From the NCBI GenBank assembly GCA_018241225.1, contig JAFEEG010000045.1:1-60644 (forward strand): DNA of 60,644 nucleotides, read 5' to 3'. Made by a program: the position numbers and the translations under genes. Below, in pieces: positions 51,697 to 60,638 of this stretch. Numbering within the stretch: position 1 is the stretch's first letter; each line of letters begins with the position of its first letter. The notes beneath the pieces are model-generated. The model had not been told where the DNA came from. It made no database searches and was given only the letters and a program-made list of their open reading frames with translations. The stretch comes from Pseudomonadota bacterium (GTDB lineage: Bacteria; Pseudomonadota; Gammaproteobacteria; Burkholderiales; Burkholderiaceae_C).

Positions 51697-52473
51697 ATGG
51701 CCACCAGGAAGGCACCACGCCGCACTGCGCAACGCATCCTTGAAGCCTCGCTGGACCTGTTCAACCGGTTCGGGGAACCGAACGTCTCCACCACCCTCAT
51801 CGCGGCCGAGCTGGGCATCAGCCCCGGCAACCTCTACTACCACTACCCCGCCAAGGACGAGCTGGTCAACCGCCTGTACGCCGACTACGAGCAGGAACTC
51901 ACCCAGCTGCTGCAGGCTGCCGGCAGCGTGCAGGACGTGGAAGACGCCTGGTTCTTCATGCACAGCCTGTTCGAGCTGATCTGGCGCTATCGCTTCCTGT
52001 ATCGCGACTTGAACGACCTGCTGAGCAAGAACCGGCATCTCGAAACCCGGCTGCAGCAGATGCTGGCCGACAAGGCCGATGCGATCCGTGCGCTAGTGGG
52101 CGGCATGGGCCAGTCCGGACAGCTGGCCATCGACCCGCGCGAAATCGACGCCCTGGCGCACAGCATGGTGGTGGTCCTCACCTACTGGCTCAACTACGAG
52201 TACGCCCGCGACCCGCGCAGCGCGCTCGAACCCGAGCAGGCCCAGGGCGCGCTCATGCGTGGCGCCTACCATGCGCTGCGCTTGCTCGCGCCCTATCTCG
52301 AGCCCGGGCAGCGCCAGCACCTGCTGGCGCTCAGCGACGTGTACGCCGGCACATCCGGCAATGCCGCCGGCGGAGACACCGGCGGCACGCAGCCTGCGGC
52401 CGCCAAGAACTCCCAGCAGCGGCGGCGCTCCTCGCCGCCCTCCTCTTCTTCACCGGCCCTGGCGCCGACCTGA
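51697..52473 (+). CDS. TetR/AcrR family regulator
   Basis: A 258-residue regulator with an N-terminal helix-turn-helix (AQRILEASLDLFNRFG to LGISPGNLYYHYPAKDELVNRLY, residues 11-63) and a helical sensor domain with RYRFLYRDLNDLLSKNRHLE. The C-terminal ~40 residues are low-complexity Ser/Pro/Gly and probably disordered. It lies between the phasin gene and lipid-linked genes, so control of polyhydroxyalkanoate or fatty-acid metabolism is plausible but unproven. Confidence 0.87.
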   Translation: MATRKAPRRTAQRILEASLDLFNRFGEPNVSTTLIAAELGISPGNLYYHYPAKDELVNRLYADYEQELTQLLQAAGSVQDVEDAWFFMHSLFELIWRYRFLYRDLNDLLSKNRHLETRLQQMLADKADAIRALVGGMGQSGQLAIDPREIDALAHSMVVVLTYWLNYEYARDPRSALEPEQAQGALMRGAYHALRLLAPYLEPGQRQHLLALSDVYAGTSGNAAGGDTGGTQPAAAKNSQQRRRSSPPSSSSPALAPT

Positions 52474-52490
52474 ACGAGGCACCGCGCACT

Positions 52491-53345
52491 ATGACCGAAC
52501 CCAAGATCGGACGCCCGCACTCGCGCTTTCATTCAAGCTCCGACAACGCTGGCGTCCAGGACACGAACTGGACGCGCCTCCGCCTGGCCAATCTGCCTCG
52601 TTTCGACGCCGCCTCGGTGCTGGCCCAGTGGCGGCGCCTGCATGCCGGCCAGGGCGACTTCGAGCCGCCTTCTTCGTCCAACGCAACGCTGCTGGAGGGT
52701 TGGGCCTGTTATCACGGCGGTGATTTCGAGCGCGCCACCGCCATCGGCCTGCAGCACGGTGGGCGCGAAGGCCTGGCCCTGGCCAACCGGGCCACGGCCA
52801 TCTACGCCAGCTACGTGGAGCCACGTGAATCCACGCGCCTGACCTTGTTTCGCCAGGTCGCCGACCGGGCGGCCGCGCAGGCCGAACTGGACCCGGGCGA
52901 CTGCCAGGCCCACTACTGGCACGCCTATGCCCTGGGCCGCTACAGCCAGGGCGTGAGCGTGGCCAAGGCCCTGGCGCTGGGCCTTGGCGGCAAGGTCAAG
53001 GGCGCCCTGGAACGGGTGATCGAACTGCAGCCCGCGCATGCCGACGCGCATCTGGCGCTGGGCGCCTTCCACGCCGAGGTCATCGACAAGGTCGGCATCC
53101 TGGTGGGCCGCATGACTTATGGTGTGCGCCCCGAATCGGCCATCGAGTTCTTCGAGCGCGGACTGGCGCTCAACCCTCACGCAGCCAACGGGCTGATGGA
53201 ATACGCGCACGGCCTGCAGATGCTGCACGGCGAATCGCACCACGCGCAGGCCACCCGCCTCCTCGAGCAAGCGGCCGCCTGCGTTCCAGTCGATGCGCGC
53301 GAACACCTCGAGGTCGAGATGGCCCGCGCCAGCCTGGCGGACTGA
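52491..53345 (+). CDS. Hypothetical protein with TPR-like repeats
   Basis: A 284-residue protein I cannot name. From about residue 65 it is made of helical pairs with tetratricopeptide-like spacing: LLEGWACYHGGDFERATAIG, ALERVIELQPAHADAHLALGAFHAE, AIEFFERGLALNPHAANGLMEYAHGL. No signal peptide is seen. It starts 17 bases after the TetR gene in the same direction and is followed 48 bases later by the acyl-CoA-binding protein gene, so co-transcription is likely. A protein-interaction role is all that can be said. Confidence 0.7.
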   Translation: MTEPKIGRPHSRFHSSSDNAGVQDTNWTRLRLANLPRFDAASVLAQWRRLHAGQGDFEPPSSSNATLLEGWACYHGGDFERATAIGLQHGGREGLALANRATAIYASYVEPRESTRLTLFRQVADRAAAQAELDPGDCQAHYWHAYALGRYSQGVSVAKALALGLGGKVKGALERVIELQPAHADAHLALGAFHAEVIDKVGILVGRMTYGVRPESAIEFFERGLALNPHAANGLMEYAHGLQMLHGESHHAQATRLLEQAAACVPVDAREHLEVEMARASLAD

Positions 53346-53393
53346 AGGACAATCCGCGTTTCTTCACCTTTTAAAAGAAAAGAGAACGCACCC

Positions 53394-53651
53394 GTGTCCG
53401 ACCTGCAGAGCCAATTCGAAGCCGCCGAAGCCAACTCCAAGCTGTTGTCCGAGAAGCCCGACAACCCCACCCTGCTGAAGATCTACGGCCTGTACAAGCA
53501 GGCCACGCTGGGCGACAACGCCGAGAAGAAGCCCAGCTTCAGCGACTTCGTGGCCCGCGCCAAGTGGGACGCCTGGACGGCCAACAAGGGCGTGAGCAAC
53601 GACGAGGCCAAGCAGAAGTACATCGACCTGATCGAATCGCTGCGCGCCTGA
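53394..53651 (+). CDS. Acyl-CoA-binding protein
   Basis: An 85-residue four-helix ACBP with a GTG start preceded by AAAGAGAA. The hallmark segments are LLKIYGLYKQATLGD (ligand-contact tyrosines and lysine), ARAKWDAWTANKGVSNDEAKQKYIDLIESL. It binds long-chain acyl-CoA in the cytoplasm, buffering and shuttling it. This family is common in eukaryotes and found in only some bacteria. It converges with the CoA-transferase gene, one base from its stop. Confidence 0.92.
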   Translation: MSDLQSQFEAAEANSKLLSEKPDNPTLLKIYGLYKQATLGDNAEKKPSFSDFVARAKWDAWTANKGVSNDEAKQKYIDLIESLRA

Positions 53652-53652
53652 T

Positions 53653-54882
53653 CTAGGCCACGACGCCGCGCGCCTTGAGCGCGGCAATCTGCTCCTCGCT
53701 CAGTCCTACCTCGCGCAGCACCGCATCGGTGTCCTGCCCCAGCGTTGGCGCATCGCGCCGATGGCTGGCGGGCGTGGCGGACAGCTTGGGCACAAAGCCT
53801 GGCAGCAGCAGCGTGCTGCCGTCGGGCCGTGGCATCTCCTGCAGCATGCCGCGCGCAGCAAAGTGCGGATCGACCGCGATGTCGGCCACGGAGTAGATGC
53901 GCCCCGCCGGCACGTGGGCGGCGGCCAGCGCCTCGAGCACCTGAGCCACCGTGCGACTGGCCGTCCAGTCGCCGATGGCGCCGTCGATCATTTCCACCTG
54001 CGCCACGCGACCGGTGTTGTCCGCCAGCTTGGGGTCGTCGGCCAGGTCCGGACGGCCGATGCAGTTCATCAGCCGCTTGAAGATACTGTCGCCGTTGCCG
54101 GCCACCAGCGCGTAGCCGTCGGCACACCGGTAGGCATTGCTGGGCGCGATGCCCGGCAGGGCACTGCCGGCCGCCTCGCGCACCACGCCGAAGGCGCTGT
54201 ACTCGGGCAGCAGGCTTTCCATGCAGTTAAACACCGCCTCGTAAAGCGCCACGTCGATCACCTGGCCGCGCCCCTTGGGCGCCTGCTCGCTCACCGTGGC
54301 ATGCCGATGGTGCAGCGCCATCAGGATGCCGATGACGCCATGCAAGGAAGCCAGGGTGTCGCCGATTGACACGCCCACGCGCACCGGCACCCGCCCCGGT
54401 TCGGCCGTCAGGTGGCGCAGGCCACCCATGGCCTCGGCCACCACGCCAAAGCCGGGCCGGTCGCGGTAGGGGCCGCTTTGCCCGTAGCCGCTGATGCGCA
54501 GCACGATGAGTCCTGGGTTGGCCGCCTGCAGCACGTCAGGCCCCAGGCCCCATCCTTCCATGGCCCCAGGGCGGAAGTTCTCGATGAGCACGTCCGCCAC
54601 CAGCGCCAGGCGCCGCACGATGTCTTGCGCTTCGCGCTCGCGCAGGTCCAGCGCCAGCGAGCGCTTGTTGCGCGACTGCGCCTGCCACCACACCGACGTG
54701 CCGTCGGCTTCCAGCAGGCGCCACTTGCGCAGCGGGTCGCCACCCGTGGGCGGCTCGATCTTGATCACCTCTGCGCCGAAATCCGCCAGCGTGCGGGCGG
54801 CAAAAGGGCCGCCGATGAGCTGACCCATCTCGATCACGCGCAGACCCGACAGCGGGCCGCCTCGCTCTTGCTTGTCTTCCAT
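53653..54882 (-). CDS. CaiB/BaiF family CoA-transferase
   Basis: A 409-residue type III CoA-transferase: LSGLRVIEMGQLIGGPFAARTLADFGAEVIKIEPP at the N-terminus with the motif leading to the catalytic region RSLALDLRERE, and IVLRISGYGQSGPYRDRPGFG. It moves CoA between carboxylic acids without a covalent thioester intermediate typical of other families. The substrate is not identifiable. It precedes no obvious partner and is 33 bases downstream of the aminopeptidase gene's stop. Confidence 0.92.
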   Translation of the reverse strand: MEDKQERGGPLSGLRVIEMGQLIGGPFAARTLADFGAEVIKIEPPTGGDPLRKWRLLEADGTSVWWQAQSRNKRSLALDLREREAQDIVRRLALVADVLIENFRPGAMEGWGLGPDVLQAANPGLIVLRISGYGQSGPYRDRPGFGVVAEAMGGLRHLTAEPGRVPVRVGVSIGDTLASLHGVIGILMALHHRHATVSEQAPKGRGQVIDVALYEAVFNCMESLLPEYSAFGVVREAAGSALPGIAPSNAYRCADGYALVAGNGDSIFKRLMNCIGRPDLADDPKLADNTGRVAQVEMIDGAIGDWTASRTVAQVLEALAAAHVPAGRIYSVADIAVDPHFAARGMLQEMPRPDGSTLLLPGFVPKLSATPASHRRDAPTLGQDTDAVLREVGLSEEQIAALKARGVVA

Positions 54883-54915
54883 TCGATTCTTCTTCCGAGT
54901 CTCGGTCGGTCTCTC

Positions 54916-56052
54916 TCAGCCGCCCGCGCCGTCGGGCGACTTCTGCGCACCGGCGCGAGGCGGCTCGTGGCCCAGCGTGGCATCGCGCTCGGCCTTGGGC
55001 TGCTGCGCAAGCTTCTTCACCTGGGCATAGAAGCGCGGCCACGGGTCGGCGCCCGCTGCGGCCTGCACCTTGAACAAGGCCTCGAAGCCGGGCACCTGCG
55101 AATCGTAGGCGGCCTGCGCGCCAAGCAGAGCATTGTTGGCGCGGGCCACCCAGCCGTCGTAAGCGCCCTGGCGCGGGCCGCTCCAGCCCGCGCGCAATTG
55201 GGCATAGCGCTCACGAAACTCGTCCATCACGGCCTTCTTGCGTTGCTCCACGGCCGGCCAGTCGCGCGCCGCCGCTTCGCTGGAGCCATACACCGCCTGT
55301 AGCCTGGCGCGCGTGTCCAGGGCCAGCGCACGGAAGGCCCGACGCTGTGCGTCGAAGCGCAGGTACTCCTCGCGTGCGCCCGGCGTGGCCTGGGTCGCCA
55401 GCCATTGCTCGCCACCCAGGCGCTCGACCGCCGTGGCAAAGGACTCGTTGAAGGTTGTGTCGTCCTGCACGTACACCACCTGGTGCGCCAGCTCGTGGAA
55501 CAAAAGGCGCGCAAGCTCCCCTTCCGGGTAGCCGATGAAGGACGAGAGCAGCGGATCGCCCCCCGCCCAGTTGAGCCAGCCCAGCGTCGAATAGGCCGGC
55601 ACCGGGTACACCGCCACCTCCAGGCCCTCGGCGCGCAGGCGCTCGGCCTCGGCCTGGGCCTGCGGCAAGTCGTAGTAGCCGCGATAGCCCACGCAGCCCG
55701 CCACCGGAAAGCACCAGGTATGCAGCGTCAGCGAATACTGCGGGGCAGCCACCACGTTCCATAGCGCGGCGGGCCGCTTCAGGTCCGCATATTCGGTGTA
55801 GCTCTTGTTGTCCGGCAAGCCCAGTTCGTCGCTTGCATAGCGGCGGATGCGCTGGGTGAGCTGCAGCTTGTCCTTCAGGGCCTGCGAGGTGGCGGGGTCT
55901 GCCAGCCACTCGGGCACGGGACGTGCCGCGCGCATTAGGTCGGCATGGCCGGTGGCGGCCTGCCAGTAGTAGCCAAGGTTGGTGCAACCGGTGCAGCCCA
56001 CCAGCGCAGCCGCAATGACCACCGTCGCAGCAACGACGCGCAGGAAGCTCAT
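54916..56052 (-). CDS. Putative zinc aminopeptidase, lipoprotein
   Basis: A 378-residue protein of the bacterial Aminop (PF10023-like) group. The N-terminus is a lipoprotein signal with a lipobox ending at cysteine 20 or 23 (ALVGCTGC), so it is probably anchored in the envelope. The metal site is LLFHELAHQVVYVQDD near residue 187 with a downstream FNESFATAVERLG glutamate. Other hallmarks are WCFPVAGCVGYRGYYD and STLGWLNWAGGDPLLSSFI. It ends with a charged low-complexity tail. Confidence 0.82.
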   Translation of the reverse strand: MSFLRVVAATVVIAAALVGCTGCTNLGYYWQAATGHADLMRAARPVPEWLADPATSQALKDKLQLTQRIRRYASDELGLPDNKSYTEYADLKRPAALWNVVAAPQYSLTLHTWCFPVAGCVGYRGYYDLPQAQAEAERLRAEGLEVAVYPVPAYSTLGWLNWAGGDPLLSSFIGYPEGELARLLFHELAHQVVYVQDDTTFNESFATAVERLGGEQWLATQATPGAREEYLRFDAQRRAFRALALDTRARLQAVYGSSEAAARDWPAVEQRKKAVMDEFRERYAQLRAGWSGPRQGAYDGWVARANNALLGAQAAYDSQVPGFEALFKVQAAAGADPWPRFYAQVKKLAQQPKAERDATLGHEPPRAGAQKSPDGAGG

Positions 56053-56055
56053 CGA

Positions 56056-58137
56056 TCAGCGCCCGGGCGCCTCTTGCGCCGGCGCGGCTTCCACCTGCAC
56101 CAGGCAGTCGTAGAAGGTGGGGCCGCGGCCGATGTCGGTCAGCTGCTGGCTAGTGAGCTGATTGACGTTTGTGCCATCCAGCCCCAGCTTGCGCCACCAG
56201 ATGCCCAGGCCATGCACCACGCCCGGCCTGGCGCGGCGCGACACCTCGGCGCGGCAACGGTGCTCGCCGCGCGCATTGAACACGCGCACCACCTGCCCGC
56301 TCTCGATGCCGCGGCTGGCGGCATCGTCGGCATGGATCTCCAGCAGCGGCTCGCCCTCGATGTTGCGCAGGCTGGCCACGTTCACGAAGCTGGAGTTGAG
56401 GAAGTTGCGCGCCGGCGGCGAGATCATCGCCAGCGGATAGACGGCCGAGCTGCCGAAGGGCTCGTGATTGGCCACATGGTCCGGCAATCCGTCCTGTCCC
56501 ATAGCGGCCAGCTGCGCGCTGTAGAACTCGCACTTGCCCGAGGGCGTAGGGAAGTTGCCATGCGCAAACGGCGCCTGCGGCAGCGCCAGCGTGGTGAAGC
56601 CCTTGGCGTGCAGTTCTTCGGTGTCGATGCTGCCGGCCGGAAAGGCACTGGCCACCAGCGCCTCGTCGTCGTCCGAGAAGCAGGGCTCGGCAAAGCCCAT
56701 GCGGCGGGCCAGCTCGCGAAATACCCAGGTATTGCTGCGCGCCTGCCCACGCGGCGCCAGGGCCGGGGTGTTGAGCATCACGTCGGTGTGGCCGTAGCTG
56801 AAATGCACGTCCCAGTGTTCTAGCTGCGTGGTGGCGGGCAGCACGTAATCCGCATAGTCGGCCGTATCGGTCTGGAACTGCTCCAGCACCACGGTGAACA
56901 GGTCTTCGCGCTCGAAGCCTTTCACCACCTTGCCCGAATCGGGCGCCACCGCCACCGGGTTGCTGTTGTAGACCACCAGCGCGTTGATGGGGTTGGCATT
57001 GTCCAGCAACGCATCGCCGATCTTGACCATGTTGATGGTGCGCGGCGTGCGCCCCGCCAGCAGGTCGGGCCGCTGCAGCGCGGCCCGGTCGATGGGGTAC
57101 TGGCCCGAACTGCTCAGCAGCACGCCACCGGCGCGGTGCCGCCAGGCGCCGGTGAGCGCGGGCAGGCAGGCCACCGCGCGCGCCGCATTGCCACCGCCGT
57201 GCACCCGCTGCATCCCGTAGTTCAGCCGGATGGCCGCCGGCTTGGTCGTGCCGTAGGCGCGGGCGAGCTCGACGATCTGCGACTCCGGCACGCCGCACAC
57301 CAGCGCCGCGCGCGAAGGCGGCCAGTGCAGCGCGCGCTCGCGCAGCTGCTCCCAACCCAGCGTGTGCTGCGCGATGTAGTCGTGGTCGAGCCAGTCGTGC
57401 GCGATCAGCTCGTGCATCAGCGCCAGCGCCAGGGCCGCATCGGTGCCGGGCAGCAGGGCCACGTGCTCGTCACACTTATCGGCCGTCTCGGTCTTGCGCG
57501 GGTCGATGCACACCAGCCGCGCACCGGCGCGCTTGGCCGCCTGCGCATGGCGCCAGAAATGCAGATTGCTGGCAATGGAGTTACTGCCCCAAATCAGGAT
57601 CAGCTTGGCCTCGCTGAAAAACTCGACCCGCATCCCCACCTTGCCGCCCAAAGTAAAACCGAAAGCCTCACCCCCGGCGGTCGAGCAGATGGTGCGGTCC
57701 AGCAGCGACGCGCCGAGCTTGTGGAAAAAGCGACGGTCCATCGACTCGCCCTGCACCAAACCCATGGTGCCGGCGTAGCTGTACGGCACAATCGTTTCAG
57801 GATTGATACCAGCCAGGCTCTTCAAACGCGCAGCAATGTCGTCCAGTGCCTCGTCCCAGCTCACCGGTTCGAACTGGCCGCTGCCCTTGGGGCCGCTTCG
57901 CCGCATCGGCTGCACCAGCCGGCCCTCGTGGTTGTTGCGCTCGATATAGCGCGAGACCTTGGTGCACAGCACGCCCGCGGTATGCGAATGCTCCGGATTC
58001 CCCTGCAACTTGATCGCGACCCCGTCCTTCACCGTGGTGATCAGGGCGCAAGTGTCGGGGCAGTCGTGCGGACAGGCGCCGTGCACGGTGTGCTGGTCTG
58101 CGGACGTTGTCGCGGGTGAGGCCACAGCGGTATCCAT
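56056..58137 (-). CDS. Molybdopterin oxidoreductase (formate dehydrogenase-like catalytic subunit)
   Basis: A 693-residue Mo/W-bis-MGD enzyme starting at MDTAVASPATT. The [4Fe-4S] ligands are Cys22, Cys26, Cys30 and Cys58 (CPHDCPDTC ... VLCTK); the probable Mo-ligand region is DRTICSTAGGEAFG with Cys151. Molybdopterin segments include WGSNSIASNLHFWRHA and NYGMQRVHGGGNAARA, and the C-terminal dinucleotide-binding domain is complete. No iron-sulfur or membrane partner subunit is nearby, and no Tat signal is present, so it is probably a soluble cytoplasmic oxidoreductase of unknown substrate. Confidence 0.85.
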   Translation of the reverse strand: MDTAVASPATTSADQHTVHGACPHDCPDTCALITTVKDGVAIKLQGNPEHSHTAGVLCTKVSRYIERNNHEGRLVQPMRRSGPKGSGQFEPVSWDEALDDIAARLKSLAGINPETIVPYSYAGTMGLVQGESMDRRFFHKLGASLLDRTICSTAGGEAFGFTLGGKVGMRVEFFSEAKLILIWGSNSIASNLHFWRHAQAAKRAGARLVCIDPRKTETADKCDEHVALLPGTDAALALALMHELIAHDWLDHDYIAQHTLGWEQLRERALHWPPSRAALVCGVPESQIVELARAYGTTKPAAIRLNYGMQRVHGGGNAARAVACLPALTGAWRHRAGGVLLSSSGQYPIDRAALQRPDLLAGRTPRTINMVKIGDALLDNANPINALVVYNSNPVAVAPDSGKVVKGFEREDLFTVVLEQFQTDTADYADYVLPATTQLEHWDVHFSYGHTDVMLNTPALAPRGQARSNTWVFRELARRMGFAEPCFSDDDEALVASAFPAGSIDTEELHAKGFTTLALPQAPFAHGNFPTPSGKCEFYSAQLAAMGQDGLPDHVANHEPFGSSAVYPLAMISPPARNFLNSSFVNVASLRNIEGEPLLEIHADDAASRGIESGQVVRVFNARGEHRCRAEVSRRARPGVVHGLGIWWRKLGLDGTNVNQLTSQQLTDIGRGPTFYDCLVQVEAAPAQEAPGR

Positions 58138-58192
58138 GGTGGTTTTCTTGTCCAGGTAGCGCGCCCGGGGCAGGCGCAAAGGGGTTTGTACG

Positions 58193-59330
58193 ATGACGCT
58201 AAGTCGCAGGCAATTTTCCATCGCGGCGGGTGCCGCTGCACTGGCAGGGTTTCAGGGCGAGGTGCGCGCGCAGGACGGCCCCATCGTGCTGGGCCAGTCT
58301 GCCCCCTTCACCGGGCCGGCAGCCCAGTTGGGCATCCAGTTCTACCAAGGCGCCAAGCTGATGTTCGACCAGAACAACGCTCAACCTGGCGCACGCCCGA
58401 TCGAGATCAGGTTCCTGGACGACGGCTACGAGCCCGACCGCTGCGCGGCCAACACCAGGAAGCTGATCGACGACGACGTGTTCGCCCTGTTCGGCTACAT
58501 CGGCACGCCCACCAGCCTGGCGGCGCTGCCGCTGGCGGTAAAGGACAAGGTGCCCTTCATCGCCCCCTTCACCGGCGCGATGTCGCTGCGCGAGCCCTTC
58601 CAGCGCAACGTGTTCCACCTGCGCGCCTCGTACAACGACGAGACTGCACTCATCGTCAAGCAGCTGACCCACCTGGGCCTGGCGAAGATCGCGTTCTTCC
58701 ATCAAAACGACGCCTACGGCAAAGCCGGGCTGGACGGAGTGACGTTGGCACTTGCGCAGCAGAATCTCAAACCGGTGGCCCAGGCCACGGTGGAGCGCAA
58801 TTCGGTGGACGTGGCCTCGGCGGTGAAGTCCCTGGTGGCGGCACGACCCGACGCTGTGGTGCAGATCAGCGCCTACAAGTCCTGCGCCGCCTTCATTCGC
58901 GAGGCGCGTAAGGCGGGCTATGGCGGGCTATGGCGGCACCTTCTACAACGTGTCCTTCGTGGGCACTCAAGCCCTGGCCGACGAACTGAGCAAGGACGGC
59001 GCCGGCGTGGTGGTGTCGCAGGTGATGCCCTCGCCCTACAACTCGGCCAACGCCATCACGCGCGAGTTTTCCGAGGCCGTGCGCAACGCCGGAACGGGCA
59101 GCATCAACTATTCCAGCCTGGAGGGTTACCTGGCCGCCAAGGTACTGTCCGAGGGGCTGCGCCGCGCGCCGGGCCGAGCCGCTTCGCGCGACGGGTTGAT
59201 TGCCGGACTGGAAAGCATCGATCGCCTGCAGTTCGGCGGCTTCGACGTCGCCTTCTCACCGAAAAATCACGTCGCCTCGAAGTTCGTCGAGCTGTCGATG
59301 ATCACGGGCGATGGCCGTATACGCGTCTGA
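58193..59330 (+). pseudogene. Branched-chain amino-acid-type ABC substrate-binding protein, frameshifted
   Basis: Family 6-type periplasmic receptor. Frame one runs from MTLSRRQFSIAAGAAAL (Tat-like signal, about 26 residues) through PIVLGQSAPFTGPAAQLG and AFFHQNDAYGKAGLDG to KAGYGG near residue 245. The protein then continues in the next frame from GGTFYNVSFVGTQALADEL to the stop at 59330. The shift is caused by a tandem duplication of GGCGGGCTAT (58912-58921 and 58922-58931). Removing one copy restores a receptor of about 375 residues. No ABC permease or ATPase genes are near. A sequencing error is possible but an exact duplication favours a true mutation. Confidence 0.88.
58912..58931 (+). 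repeat. 10-bp tandem duplication causing the frameshift
   Basis: Two exact copies of GGCGGGCTAT, followed by GGCGGCACC. With one copy the reading is Lys-Ala-Gly-Tyr-Gly-Gly-Thr-Phe and continuous into the downstream frame. Confidence 0.9.
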
Positions 59331-59366
59331 GGCCACGCGCGCGAAAAACTGAAAGTGAAATGAAAG

Positions 59367-59391
59367 ATGCCCGCATATCGCGGGCATTTTT
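59367..59391 (+). terminator. Intrinsic terminator after the binding-protein gene
   Basis: Perfect arms ATGCCCGC (59367-59374) and GCGGGCAT (59380-59387) with a 5-base loop, followed by a run of T to 59391. It lies 36 bases past the binding-protein stop and between convergent genes, so it may serve both. Confidence 0.8.
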
Positions 59392-59412
59392 CTTGTCGGA
59401 TGCAAGTAAAGC

Positions 59413-59595
59413 TCAAGCTGCCTTGGCAGCAGGCTTGGCGCTCTTGGCGCTCTTGTTGTGCGAAGAAGACTTCTTGTGCTTGGTCGACGAGGTCGACTTG
59501 TGGGCGCCCGTGCTGCTGTGGGTGGTGGCGGCCGATGCCTGCAGGCAAGCGGCTGCTGCGAACATGGCGATGACAATTGCGACGAGCTTCTTCAT
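59413..59595 (-). CDS. Small secreted lysine/serine/histidine-rich protein
   Basis: A 60-residue protein with a clear signal peptide (MKKLVAIVIAMFAAAACLQASA, about 22 residues) and a mature part of only Thr, Ser, His, Lys, Ala and Gly (STKHKKSSSHNKSAKSAKP). The ATG at 59595 has an AGGAAA site. Such short basic tails are common in Comamonadaceae secreted proteins; the function is unknown, though binding to nucleic acid, polyanions or metal via His is conceivable. Confidence 0.7.
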   Translation of the reverse strand: MKKLVAIVIAMFAAAACLQASAATTHSSTGAHKSTSSTKHKKSSSHNKSAKSAKPAAKAA

Positions 59596-59656
59596 GAGAT
59601 TTCCTGTTGGATGTAGATTTTCGAAAGCCTCCCGAACGACCGGATGGCCCCTGCAC

Positions 59657-59680
59657 AACGGCGCAGCCTCGGGCGCCGTT
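59657..59680. other. Hairpin upstream of the small secreted protein
   Basis: Perfect arms AACGGCGC (59657-59664) and GCGCCGTT (59673-59680) with an 8-base loop, in the 293-base gap between the small secreted protein and the IS110 gene. It may belong to the leader of either gene; nothing else is recognisable at 59596-59740. Confidence 0.4.
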
Positions 59681-59748
59681 GACCATCTTCCTGGCGCCCG
59701 CAACCATTTGCGTCGCTGCATGGATCGCCAGGCTCACTAGACATGATG

Positions 59749-59866
59749 GCCCGTCCTCGGAGGCGGGCTAACGGAATTGGGTAGGTCTGCCTCTGCAGGA
59801 GTACCGTGGGTTGCGCACCGCGGGGTGCGCCGAGCCACATGCAGAACACCCGAGGGTGTGGTCTGC
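59749..59866 (+). ncRNA. Candidate bridge RNA of the IS110 element
   Basis: Three hairpins in a row precede the transposase start: GCCCG/CGGGC with inner CCT/AGG (59749-59768), GCGCACC/GGTGCGC with loop GCGG (59813-59830), and GCAG/CTGC with inner ACACC/GGTGT (59841-59866). IS110-group elements encode a structured bridge RNA with target- and donor-binding loops in this position. The match is by layout only. Confidence 0.4.
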
Positions 59867-59888
59867 AGCTTTGCAACAGGAGGCAGAC

Positions 59889-60638
59889 ATGGAAGAAGTT
59901 AGCACGGTTTTTGTGGGTCTGGATGTCCATGCACAGTCCAAGGCGATCGCGGTGGCGCACGCCGGGCGCGAGGCGCCACGGTTTGTCGGCACGGTCGGGG
60001 CTCGCCTGAGCGAGCTGCTCAAGGCGCTGGGCAAGCTGGGCGAGCCCGCGACGCTGCTGATCGTGTACGAGGCCGGGCCCTGTGGCTACACGCTGGTGCG
60101 CGAACTACGCGCCAAGGGCTACCGCTGCGAGGTGGTGGCGCCTTCGCTGATTGCGCGCAAGCCGAGAGAGCGCATCAAGACCGATCGGCGCGACGCGCTG
60201 AAGCTGGCCGCGCTGGCGCGTTCGGGCGACCTGACGACGGTGAACGTGCCCGACGAATGCGATGAGGCCATCCGCGATCTGTGTCGTGCCCGGGTGGATG
60301 CCATGAAGGCGCGGCTGAGGGCGCGCCAGCAACTCAAGGCGATGCTGCTGCGCCACGGGCGCCGCTACACCGGCAAGACGTCGTGGACGGCCGCCCACGA
60401 ACGCTATCTGGCCGATCTGGGCTTCGAGCATCCGGCCCAGAATATTGCGTTCACCGAATACCGCCAGGCGGTCAGCGAGGCCGATGCGCGTGTGCGACGC
60501 CTGACCGAGGCCCTGGCACAGCAGATCGAGAGCTGGCGCATGCTGGCGGTAGTGCACGCGCTGATGACGCTGCGCGGTCTGGACCTGGTGGCAGCCACCA
60601 CGGTGGTGGCCGAGTTGGGCTGTCACCTTCCGGCGTAA
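59889..60638 (+). pseudogene. IS110-family transposase, C-terminally truncated
   Basis: A 249-residue product, against about 320-400 for the family. The RuvC-like DEDD domain is complete with Asp12 (GLDVH), Glu61 (VYEAGPCGY), Asp99 and Asp102 (KTDRRDALKL), followed by a coiled region (VDAMKARLRARQQLKAML). The protein stops at VVAELGCHLPA, before the second domain that holds the catalytic serine, so it should be inactive. The ATG has GGAGG 6 bases upstream. The window ends six bases after the stop, so the break may reflect an insertion, deletion or assembly edge. Confidence 0.85.

Noticed and set aside
59331..59740. Continuation of the receptor's first frame to 59740
   Set aside because: After the 10-bp duplication this frame encodes no family sequence and runs antisense through the small secreted protein.
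59813..59866. tRNA-like or attenuator hairpins
   Set aside because: The arms do not form a cloverleaf and there is no T-run; the position before an IS110 transposase makes an element-encoded RNA more likely.
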